Assembly: GCF_020379485.1 (NCBI RefSeq)
Contig: NC_063436.1
Location: 16,695,389-16,759,388 of the forward strand
Origin: Brassica napus
Lineage: Eukaryota > Streptophyta > Magnoliopsida > Brassicales > Brassicaceae
DNA: 64,000 nt
Reading direction: 5' to 3'
Shown here one piece after another: positions 33,475 to 44,700 of this stretch (the first letter of the stretch is position 1; each line of letters begins with the position of its first letter). A model generated the notes under the pieces. That model was not told where the DNA came from and did no database searches. It saw nothing but the letters and a program-made list of their open reading frames with translations. The position numbers and the translations under genes were made by a program.

Positions 33475-33631
33475 GAGTGTGATTGGTAAAATTTGAGTGT
33501 AAATTATTAGAGTAATACTTTCTACCTTGGACCCACCACATTTGGAGTAAATATTTTTTTGTTATTATATGTTTTGTTTTTTTGGTCCATACACATTTTA
33601 CTCTGCTTTTTGGATTAACCAATCACAGCTC
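33475..33631. mobile_element. Possible small MITE with TGTGATTGGT inverted ends
   Basis: GAG-TGTGATTGGT-AAA near 33475-33490 is mirrored by the inverted ACCAATCACA at 33618-33627, with further similarity (GAGTAAA-type motifs) inside. Ends and target duplication are not clear. Confidence 0.4.
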
Positions 33632-33676
33632 CAATTTCTCATTAGGTATGTCACTAGATACTTTTTCTGTTCCTTA

Positions 33677-33972
33677 TAGCATCCACAACCATGATTATTA
33701 GCTGTAGTCCTTAAAAAACAAATTATTATAAAATTATGTGGGGCCTATGATTTTTAGGTTTCTGTGCAAGTTGGTGCTCCTAAATTCCTTAGCTAAGGAT
33801 CAATTTTGCGGAGTCTCTTAACTTTCGCGGGCCCCACTGATATGTGGCGGCCCGCGATTGGTTATATATATATATATTTTTTTAAAATCCGAAAACATAA
33901 GAAAATAGTTAAAAAAAAATAGAAAAACATTTTTTTAAGGATTTTAATGGGAGTCCATGGTTGTGGATGCTC
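33677..33972. mobile_element. PIF/Harbinger-type MITE, 296 bp
   Basis: The left end TAGCATCCACAACCATG is matched by the right end read in reverse complement, GAGCATCCACAACCATG. It is flanked by TTA at 33674-33676 and 33973-33975. The interior is AT-rich and noncoding. TTA target duplications and the GAGCATCC-type end fit the Tourist/Harbinger group. Confidence 0.75.
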
Positions 33973-33975
33973 TTA

Positions 33976-34240
33976 TAGATCCATTTTTTAGAAACAAATT
34001 GTTTCAAAAAGATAAATTTTTTACATTTTCAAAACATTAATTAATAAAATATTGTATTTTTCAAAAAATACAATTGTGTTTAATAAAATTTCACTGGTTA
34101 AAAGTTATTGGGAATAGTTAATTAAGAAAAATAATGTATTGAAAAATACAATTTTAAATGTTTTCAGTAACTATTAGTAACATTAGTTGTGTAAAAAAAT
34201 GGCTTCTTCACAAAATTTATATCAACTTTAAAAAAAAATA
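33976..34240. other. AT-rich spacer left of the Tcp11-carrying Helitron
   Basis: No gene seen. Confidence 0.35.
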
Positions 34241-34245
34241 TCTAT

Positions 34246-36130
34246 AACAATAAAATAGAGTTTTTTCTCACCTTAACCCTCCACATCATCAAGAAGGAGG
34301 GGGCAATTAAGGACACGTGTCCATCATTCTTCATCTATAGAAATTTTTTCGATTTCATTATGGGTTTCTTTCACAAACTTAATGAAAACTTTGGACACCT
34401 CAATATATTGGGCTTTGTTTTCTCTGGTCCATCAAGGGATCCCCTTCTTCTTGTGCTGATTGAAGACCTTGCGATCTCTCTTCCGCTTCCTCGGCTAAGT
34501 AACGTTCCAGAGTCAATCACTAAAGAAAACTCAATAATCCCACGATTTCCTCTTCACTGCAACTTTTGGATTCTCTCAGTTTCAAACTCTATATATCCTT
34601 TTGTTCTCTAGCTTTTCCTCTTTACCAAAATTATCAAAATCAAAGAATCTTGGCGATCTTCTACACTCCAAGGTAACATCATCATTCCTTTTTGATTTCT
34701 CTCCACTAATTTGATTTTGAAGTCATAATTTCTTATCATGTACGATGTTGTATTTGCAGCTGTGAGATTTCTTTACAAACAGTGGTCGCAAAGTTGATTT
34801 TGTACAGTAAGTCATTGATCTGTCTAGCAACAATGATCTATTTGGTTTCGTTTGTATCTTCCAGAGAAAAAGCATAGAATTTTGTCGAGCTATGAAACCG
34901 AAGCTAAACTCATAGCGTGTTTACTGATTCTGTGGCCATTGATTTATTGAGTTGATAGGATGGAATTGCTGATGATTCCTTGAGTGATGAGACACCCACG
35001 TCAAGTTTTTAAACTTGAGCACTGAAACTTCACATGTACTCACTCCATCTCTCTCTCTCTCTCTGGTCTCATGGCGATTATGATTCTTTTTTTGATTTAT
35101 CTCCAAGCTATTCTTACATGATTAATTTGTGTACAGGAAGCAAAATACGCTGGTGCACAGGACAATAAATCTTCTTATAATGAGGGTGAGCCTCTGCATA
35201 TACGTAACATTGTTCATGGCCTTCCCTCACCCACTTCCTCCTTTTTCAGTATATGTTAGTAAACAATGCTCATGGTCTGCAATGATTTGTTATGGCTTTT
35301 AAGTCAATCGTCATATTTGTCTTTAATTCTCATTGTTGTTCAGCATCAGTATATGTTAGTAAACAATGCTCATGGTCTGTATATGTTTTTTTATAGATTT
35401 TAAAAGCTGATTCAATGGGTTTGAATATCAAGTATCAGTTATTAGTCTTATTAGTAATCTTTTGTAAAAGCCTAACGTTTTCAACTTTTTCCTTGCAAAG
35501 CTCTTTATGGTATGCTTAATTTTTTTTTAAAAAAAAACTCTGTATTAGTATAAGTGGATGGGTTTCAGTAACAAATTAGTATCTTTGCATCATTCTAGCT
35601 TGTGACCAAATGATATTACTTTCAAATCATTGGCACACAGATGTTGTACTAGGAAATTAAGAAGCCTTTGGTCTCATGCGTTTTCATTCAAAAGAAGACC
35701 ACAATGAGCTACTCTATTGTCTCGTGGGCGTGTACGGCATGGTCAAACGGCTCAAAGTTCTCATGGTAAGGACATTGCTACTCTTTATCTGTTTGGATGT
35801 GACATGGTGTTGGATTGGGTGGAGCAAGAAGCACATGTGGCAGGGTGTCGTTCGACGTCTGAAGCAGAGAGGTATCAAGGGAGGAAGAGGAAGCAAGAGA
35901 ACAAAGGGAAATGGAGTATAGACCTCCTAAGCAAGCAATTTCAAGCAAGGTGTATGATTTGGACCTGAATGGGTTCACGGAGTCGCAACTGCGGTACGAA
36001 ATCGTAACTGTTTGAGATACTAGATATGTGGATCCTACCTTCATATGATTCGAAGTTTCTGTAGGTAAATACTATATAACTGTTTCTCTATCATATATAT
36101 TGGCACTTAAGTCATCTGATTTGCATTTTA
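34246..36130. other. Left part of Helitron, unassigned sequence
   Basis: AT-rich, with several open frames of 60-85 codons (for example 34360-34611 and 35676-35921) that show no recognisable domain. A duplicated phrase TCAGTATATGTTAGTAAACAATGC appears (in two copies) at about 35249 and 35347. Some of this may be further captured host sequence or intron, but I cannot name it. Confidence 0.35.
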
Positions 36131-36139
36131 ATTATGGCT

Positions 36140-37279
36140 GCACAAGACCAAGAACCTTGTAGCTTCTGAGAAGAAGCGGCTTGGGTTTGCTTGAAGCTGA
36201 GAAGAAGAGGGCACATGCTTTTGTCTAGCAAGTACGCCACGTTGCCAACTCTGTTTCTAATCAGCGTGAGATGGATAGAAGTAAAATGAGGGACAAACTT
36301 GAAGACAAATTTCTAAGGGTAAAAACTATATATATAGACAGAAGCTTTGGTCTTTGGTTTCTCTTATTCTGTTATGTTTCTTGATCTAGGAAAAGAGACA
36401 TAGATCGGAGTTTCTTTGTCAAAGAAGAAGACAGCTTGATTCGATTAGTCTCTACTGCGATATGATGCAGCAAGATGGTGATCTTCTCTCTAGAAAGCTG
36501 TCAAGGTAGTTTTTATAAATCACTACCAGTTATATGTTTCCTTAATAATCTCCCTTACCACTTTTGTTCTTGTGTTGTTTGTTAGGTGTTGGAAGTGCTT
36601 TGTGATTTAATAAAGTCAGCCTGATACTCTTAAAGCTGTTAACTCTTTGCTTGACCGCCTTCAAGTTCGCTTAGAAGCTTCTAAAACGTTACCGCTTCTT
36701 CTCAACCGTCGATAATGGATAACATTCATCATCTTCTTAGAAGAGTTGCCACCCCAAGAAAAAAGAAGACGCCAAGTACTCTAAAGAACAAGAAAGGAAA
36801 GAGAGTTACTCCTGGTAGGAGGGTGGCCGTGACATCTGAGGTTTCCTATCAGAGTGGTCCTTTCTGCTTTTATGATACTCGGTCATCCAGACGCTGTGTT
36901 TAACAGTCAAGGTGATCAAGAGGCTGCTCTTAATGACTCAGCGAAGGGTTTTTTGAGGGAGTTTAAGTTATTGATAAAGGTTATTAAAGAGGGTCATGTT
37001 AAGATGTCTATTGAGGAATCAAAGCTTCAGACGTTGAGATCTCAGTTGGACTTATTTGATAAGGCATGGTGCACATTTTTGAATTCGTTTGTGCTTTGGA
37101 AAGTGAAGGATGCTCGGTTGTTGGGAGAGGATAAGGTAAGAGCAGCTTGTCAGCTTGAAATTTACATGATTCAGAAATGCAAGATTACTCCAGAAAGAGA
37201 TGACACTGTGCTCACTCATGACAAGAAAGCAATTCAGACCCGAAATACGAAAGGCATACTAAGCTTCCTAGAAGGATAG
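36140..37279 (+). pseudogene. Captured, decayed fragment of a T-complex 11 (Tcp11)-like gene
   Basis: Three blocks resemble plant Tcp11-domain proteins (the At1g22930/At4g09150 type, from memory). Block 1, about 36140-36320, contains ASEKKRLG, LLEAEKKRAHAFV then a stop, then QVRHVANSVSNQREMDRSKM. Block 2, about 36390-36510, contains SLYCDMMQQDGDLLSRKLSR. Block 3, 36854-37279, contains VLSAFMILGHPDAVFNSQGD and SQLDLFDKAWCTFLNSFVLW. The order is collinear with the parent family, introns seem retained between the blocks, and there are frameshifts and at least one in-frame stop. It lies wholly inside the Helitron, so it is best read as a transduplicated gene fragment without coding function. Confidence 0.75.
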
Positions 37280-38194
37280 ACTAATTTTTCATTATTGTAA
37301 TAGATTATTGCCACCGCTCTCCTACTCTGTTCCCTTCGCAATATATCATCAATAATCCATAGCTAGCCATATTTACTTTAAGATTCTGCAGCTTTTGGTG
37401 TGTACATAGTCATCACTCATCACTTTCATTTCAAGTTACTTTTACTCTCGGATACAAAAAAATTGTGCTGAGATCAACAGCAGTAACCAATATTTTAATA
37501 ATACATTATCTAAATTGCATCTTTATTTCCATTTAGTACTCTTCTTATGCTTTGCTAGCTCCTACCTTATATTCTACGGACCTAATACAAAGAAAAAAGA
37601 ACTTTTGAACCCTGAAGACAATTGAATTATACACACCAAAATACACTAGAGACGTCCTTAGACCAAACATGTGCTTAGACTCAAACAAGCCTCCTCGGCC
37701 CAAAACTATAAGAATTGCCAATTAGTTACTAATTCAAGTAAATAAAACCATTATCATGCTAAATAAAACAAAACCACTCTCTCTGCTTCCACATTTAATT
37801 TTACAGCTGTTAGTTTCACGAGGAGACGACTAATTAAAGGTTATAGAAGACAATACAATTAACTACAACTTAGTTGAACAAATTCTAAAAACAAGTTCTG
37901 CTATAAGAGTTCTGAAAACTGGACTGGATATTTGTTGGTATCCTAATTGGGTCAATGATTTTACCATCTCAACGGGTTTTAAAAAATTAATTTAATTTAA
38001 ATTAAATTAATACTATACATATGATATTTTTCTTTGACCTAAGTGATAACTACGATCGCTAACCACTATCAAATGGATTAGAAAAAATATTCTTCTCTTT
38101 AATCATATTTGCATCTTCATATATTTGAAATTGTTTTACATACTAAGATCATAAAATTAATTTAAAATACATTAAAAAACTAAAAAGTAAGAAC

Positions 38195-38222
38195 CCGGCG
38201 CGTAGCGCCGGAATACAACTAG
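38195..38222 (+). other. Helitron 3' terminal hairpin and CTAG end
   Basis: 7-bp GC stem with a GTA loop, then AATACAA and CTAG, with host T at 38223. This is the canonical Helitron 3' terminus that signals the end of rolling-circle replication. Confidence 0.88.
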
Positions 38223-38733
38223 TTTAAAATAATGTCCATCAATTTAACGAATTATATATAGTTTGTGGGTCATGAAACATATGCATCAATCTCTAAAAAG
38301 GCTTTAACTAAATGAGATCCATACCAAAAGAAAAAAATAAAAACAAGATCAACTAAACGCGTTTCGTTGAATAATATAACGAAAAAATTGGGCCAAAATT
38401 GACCGTCACAAAAATTTCTGATTACCTTACCTCAGCACTAAGTTTCCTTCTCCTTTTCTGCTTGCAGATCTTTGGGTACACACACACACATACTTAATTG
38501 CCGACCTCAGAAAGGAAAACACTTTGTGAACCATAAGATATATAGAGAGAGACGACAAGCAACAAGCAACACAAGTTCACATCTTTCCTTTCTCTCTTTC
38601 CCTAAGAGTCTTTCATTACATTATCTCTTTCTCTTTTTCTAACCTCTCATTTAACAACAAAGCAAAAAAAAAAAAACAGTCTTTCATCATCTTCTTCTTC
38701 TGGGGAGAGAGAGAGAGCGAAAGAGCGCTAACA
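38223..38733 (+). promoter_or_regulatory. FAD7 promoter and leader
   Basis: 511 bp between the Helitron end and the FAD7 start codon. It holds a pyrimidine-rich CTTTC/TCTCT leader region (38580-38700) and a GAGAGAGAGAG stretch just before the ATG. Native upstream sequence further left has been replaced by the Helitron insertion. Confidence 0.5.
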
Positions 38734-41700
38734 ATGGCGAACTTGGTCTTATCCGAATGTGGCATAAGACCTCTCCCCAGAATCTACACCACACCCAGAT
38801 CCACTTTCCTCTCCAACACCACCTTCAAACTCAAACCATCACCTGCGTTTCGTCTGAATGGGTTCTCCACTAAGAACTGGGCGTTGAATGTCACCACGCC
38901 TCTAACAGTTGACTCATCTCCTCCAACCTCAGAAGAACACGAAACGCAGAGGTTCGACCCAGGCGCCCCTCCTCCGTTCAACTTAGCTGATATCAGAGCA
39001 GCTATTCCTAAGCATTGTTGGGTGAAGAACCCATGGAAGTCTATGAGTTATGTTGTGAGAGATGTTGCCATTGTGTTTGCATTGGCTGCTGGAGCTGCTT
39101 ACCTCAACAGCTGGCTTGTTTGGCCTCTCTATTGGCTTGCTCAAGGAACCATGTTCTGGGCTCTCTTTGTTCTTGGCCATGACTGGTACTAATAACAAAA
39201 AAAAAACTCTTTATTTTTATTCTTTTGTCCTCAAATTGGTTATTATTGTCAATTAGAAATTGCTAGGCCGTAATTATAAGCTTTATAGACGATTATTAAT
39301 TAGACTAGTTTTTTTTTTGGATGCCTAAACCGTCTAGATAGATTTTTAGAAGACTGGTTCCTCTTGTTTAGCCTCTGACTTGGTCAACTTTGGATCATTC
39401 CCACTTTTAATTTTGGCTTTACAAAATTGTAACAAAGTCTTGGCTTTGCATCTTTATCCCTGTCTCTTGGACAGAACTGAGTTCTGTCATTATTATGTTG
39501 CTTGTAGACCAAACCAATTGGCAACTAGTTATTAGTTTTTGTAGATGTTCTTGATCTTCTTCTAGTTGTCACTACAATTTTTTTTTTACTTTGTTGGTTT
39601 CAGTGGACATGGTAGCTTCTCAAATGATCCAAGGTTAAACAGTGTGGTTGGTCACCTTCTTCATTCCTCAATCCTGGTCCCGTACCATGGCTGGTTAGTT
39701 TTCCTTTCAAACCATTTTCGTTAAAGAAGCAATCATCTTCTGTGTGTTAACATATGAACTTTGATTGAATCTGCAGGAGAATTAGCCACAGGACTCACCA
39801 CCAGAACCATGGACATGTTGAGAACGATGAATCATGGCATCCTGTAAGTTATTATGATAGACTATAGATCTATGTAATCTGAATAGTACAGACTTGTATT
39901 GAGAATGAGAATGAAAGATACAGCTTGAGTGTGAATCGAACTAAGCTCTCATGGCGAACTTAGCACAAATCCACCAGTCTCATAACGACTGAATAGTAAA
40001 GACTCATAACGTCTCTAACTGACAACATCAAGCATAAACCGTAAAGTGAATATGAGTATGGTTTATATACTACTAAGTAAAGCTGTAAAGACTCTCGTTG
40101 TATCAGAAGGTTCCTTTCAAATATCTTCCCCGCTTCATTCTTCTCCGCTCATGACTTCCTTTCCCTTCCTTCTTCTATAATATGACTTCTTGAACCTATC
40201 AATACTTCCCCCAACGAAATCCAGCTTGCCCTCAAGCTGGTAAGATGGAAAACGAGCTTTAAATTCTTCATACAACAACCAAGAGTTCTCAAGTGCCGAC
40301 TTCCCCTGCCACTGGACTAACAACTCTAAATCGCCTGTCGCATTATAACGTTTTTCCAATACTTCCTCTGGTTCAATCACCTCATCATCGACGGTAACAC
40401 ATCCCGGTGGCAACAAACTACACTGCTCTTGCGGACCCAATGCCAATTTGAGTTGAGAAATATGAAAAACCGCGTGGATACGAGCCTCCGGAGGAAGTAA
40501 GAGTTTATACGCTGTCTTCCCTACACGCTCAATCACTCTATATGGTCCATAAAATTTTGCCGCTAACTTCTGACATACACGACGAGATACCGTCTTTTGA
40601 CGATAAGGCTGTAGCTTCAGAAATACCATATCACCCACTGATAACTCCACATCCCTTCTTGACTTATCCGCCTGTTGCTTCATTATGTCTTGAGCTCTCA
40701 ACAGGGTCTGTTTCAAAGCTTCTAAAGCCTCATCACGTTCCAAAAGTGCTCTTTCCAACTCAAAGTTTGCCGTCGAACCTGCTTCAAAACGTAATAGAGG
40801 AGGAGGATCTCTCCCGTAAATCACTTTGAATGGTGTCGTCTTCAAGGACTTATGGTAAGATGTGTTATACCATAACTCTGCCCATGCCAAATAAGAATGC
40901 CAAGACCGTGGATGAGTCGATGAAAAACATCTCAAATATGTCTCAAGACATCGATTAAGCACTTCAGATTGTCCGTCTGTCTGAGGATGAAAAGCGGTAC
41001 TGTACTTCAGTGTTGTCCCAGCCAAACGAAATACCTCACTCCAGAAAGAACTCAAAAAAATCCGGTCTCGGTCAGAAACGATGCTCCTTGGAAATCCATG
41101 TAACCTGACCACTTCATTAACGAATTTCTTGGCCACCTCTAAAGCCGTGAATGGGTGTTTAAGGCTTATGAAATGCGCAAACTTACTGAGACGATCTATC
41201 ACCACCAAAATGACATTAAAGCCATTTGATGTTGGTAACCCCTCAATGAAATCCATGTTGATATCCTCCCATACTTGGTTTGGTATTGGTAAAGGTTGAA
41301 GCAGTCCAGCAGGAGATAAAGTGGAATGTTTGTGTGTCTGACACACACCGCAAGCTGCCACGTACTTCTGAATGTGTTTATACATGCCCTTCCAAAAGAA
41401 AGAACATTGAACCCTCTTGACTGTCTTTAATACTCCCGAGTGACCACCCAACGTACTGTCATGTGACTCTTTCAATATCAGGGGAATGAACTGAGATGTT
41501 TTAGGAATCACTAGTCGCTTTTTAGACCATAATCTCCCGTCCACAACCCGATACTTCTTCGAACTCAATTCTCCACTTAACAACTTCTTGATTGTAGCTT
41601 GTATCAAAGTGTCCTCTGCAATCTCTCTGTAAAGGTCTTCCCATTGCAACACTGTTGGGACTGTAAGAGCTAGCAACAGAGAAGATACTGACATTGATCG

Positions 41701-44700
41701 AGATAATCCATCTGCAACCTTGTTTTCTGGTCCCGGTTTATAAAAAATGTCGAAATCGAAACCCAAAATCTTCGTTAACCATTGCTGATATTCCATATTC
41801 ACTTCCCTCTGTTCTAATAAAAATTTCAAGCTTCGTTGATCCGTATGCACGTGAAACTTACGACCCAACAAGTAATGTTTCCACTTTCTTATAGCCATTA
41901 CTATCGCCATTAGCTCTCTTTCATACGCTGGTTTCATTTGTTCCCGAGGTGTCAACGCATGGCTGAAGAAAGCAATAGGGCGTTTGTTTTGCATCAAGAC
42001 TGCACCCAATCCGAAACCTGATGCGTCTGACTCAATTACAAACACCTCCTGAAAGTTTGGCAACGCGAGTACCGGTGCGTTAACCATAGCTTGTTTCAAC
42101 GTCTCCAAGGACTCTTGTGACTCCTGTGACCAATAGAACTGGTCCTTCTTCAGCAGAGTTGTTAAAGGACGAGCTATAGTCCCATAATCCTTGATAAATT
42201 TTCTGTAATAGCCTGTCAATCCCAAGAATCCTCGCAGCTGTTTCACTGTCTTTGGGATCGGCCAAGTCGTCATAGCTTCTGTCTTAGCTGAATCAGTTGC
42301 CACTCCCTTAGAAGAAATTATATGACCCAAGTATTCCACCGACTCTACCCCGAACGTGCATTTCTTCTGATTAGCAAACAAGTTCTGCTCCCTCAATACT
42401 TGTAATACCAAACGTACATGTTCGTCATGCGTCTCTTGATCAGGGCTATAGATTAGAATGTCATCAAAGAATACAAGGACAAACCGTCGCAGGAATGGCT
42501 TGAATACCTGATTCATCAGAGCTTGAAATGTAGCTGGAGCGTTGGTTAGGCCAAATGGCATCACCAGAAATTCGTAATGGCCTTCTACTGTCCGAAAAGC
42601 TGTTTTTTCTATGTCAGACTCTACCATTCGAATTTGATGATACCCTGATCTTAAATCCAGTTTGGTGAAGATCTTTGCTCCATGCAACTCATCAAGAAGT
42701 TGATCAATGACCGGTATTGGATATTTATCCAATATTGTTACTCTGTTCAGTCCTCTATAGTCCACACAAAACCTCAATGAGCCATCTTTCTTCTTGACCA
42801 ATAATACTGGACTCGAAAAAGGACTCGTGCTTGGTCTGATAATCCCGCTCTTGAGCATTTCGTTGACCATTTCTTCCATCGCAATTTTACTTGCATGAGG
42901 ATATCGATATGGACGAACAGAGACAGATGATACTCCTGGTTTGAGAATAATAGCGTGCTCTTTTCCACGAATAGGTGGTAGTGATGTTGGCACTGCAAAC
43001 ACGTCTGCATATTCTTGGAGTATCATCGAGAGTTGAGTACGAACTTCTGGAAATGTTGATGTTGCTATAGAAGAGGCAAGTAACACTTCTTCTCGTTCCT
43101 TGCCACTTGTATAGACTGGTTTCAAAGACTTGAAAGAGAACTTAGTGCAATGCAGGGACTTCTCGCCTAACAAAGTCACTTTGTTCCCCTCATAGACGAA
43201 CGAAAGGACCTGCTCCTTCCAGTCCACTTCGCAAACGCCTAATGTTTCAAGCCATTGAATACCCAGTATCACATCTACATTCCCCAGTTCAAGAGAGATG
43301 AAGTCACTTGTGAAGTTGGTTTGGTTTAATTGGAATGTGACCGCTTGGCAAACTCCCAATGCGTTTACAGTCACTCCATTACCCAACAACACGTCCAAGC
43401 TGCTGTCTACAGAAATTTTCAGTCGCAGCTTGTTCACAACATCAGGTGAAATGAAGTTGTGAGATGCTCCGCTATCGAGCATGACTATCACCTCTTGATT
43501 ATTAATATAGCCTCTCATCTTCGTAGTCTTCGGAGAGTCAATGCCCAAATACGCATTCAATGATAATGTGTGTAGAACTTGAGTGTCTTCGTGTGTTTGT
43601 AACTCTTCTTCTTCAACCTGATCAAGCACTTCAAGTTCCAACCCATTGATCACTGTAAGTACTCTTAACATGCGATTTGGACATTCCTTGTTGTGTGCAG
43701 GAGTCCACGGTGCTTTGCATCTGAAACAGACTTTCTCCCTTCTCATACGATCGAGCTCTGCATCAGTGTGCTGTAACCGTGGTCTCACATTGTTGCGTTG
43801 TGATGCAACATTTTCCTTATTTGCTGTTGAATCCAGCTTCAAAGGCTCCGTAAACTGCTTATTGGTGTGGGAAGCAGCTCGAGCTCCGGACGTCTGTCTT
43901 TGATAGCCTCCCCGCCCTTCACCAGCGGCCGAGCTTATCACACTACAGAACGTCGTACTCTGCATTTTTAACACTGCAAGTTTGTGCTGTGTTAATGTAA
44001 CTGGTTCCTTCATGCGAATCACTTCCTTCATATCTGGTTTCAAGCCATTGAAGAATATCTTAATCAAGTTCCTCTCATCAACTCCTGTCACTTGATTCCG
44101 CAAGACTTCAAATTCGTTCACATAATCCTGAACCTCTCCTTCTTGTTTTAGACGAAATAACCTTGCTGCAGGATCGTTATCAATCGGACCTCCAAATCTG
44201 TCTAGCATTCTCTGCGTAAACTGTGCCCAATCAACAAACGGTTCGCTGATTATCTCGCCGTTGAACCATTGCAGTACCGGACCTTCGAGGCTCAGTGAAA
44301 CCAGGTGTAACTTCTCTTCTTCATTATAGTTCCCAAACCTGAAAAATCTTTCCACACGAGATATCCAATCGAATGGTAACGGACCAGAGAACACAGGCAT
44401 TTCAATCTTTCTCAACATCTTATCTCGGTTCGCAAGAGTTCCATGGATTCCCCGATAACCTAACAATGGTGAAGACCGTCCCGTTTCAGAGACATCGATT
44501 GGTACCTGATTCCTGTGAGGTTCCGATGCGGAAGCGATTTCCTTCCCCGGTCGTTGATTGAATATCGCTGAATCCTCCAATCGAGCCAAGACGTCTGTGA
44601 TGTGGTTCATCTGCTTCTCGATCGTCTCGAATCTTGATGTAGAATCACTCGACATCGTCTCGATCTTCTTCTCCACCGAATCGAGCTTCTTCGTCGTCAC

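Larger units (their letters stand above)
34241..38222 (+). mobile_element. Non-autonomous Helitron carrying captured gene fragments (about 4.0 kb)
   Basis: The right end has the Helitron signature: a 17-nt palindrome CCGGCGC-GTA-GCGCCGG at 38195-38211, seven bases of spacer, then CTAG at 38219-38222 followed by T. The left end begins TCTATAACAATAAAATAGAG at 34241 after an A, which resembles the left end of the large Helitron in this window (TCTATACCAATAAAGTCAGC) and so gives the A|TC...CTAG|T insertion geometry. No Rep or helicase is encoded. Decayed fragments of a Tcp11-like gene lie inside. The right end is well supported. The left end is inferred from motif similarity, and its exact base could differ. 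Confidence 0.7.
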
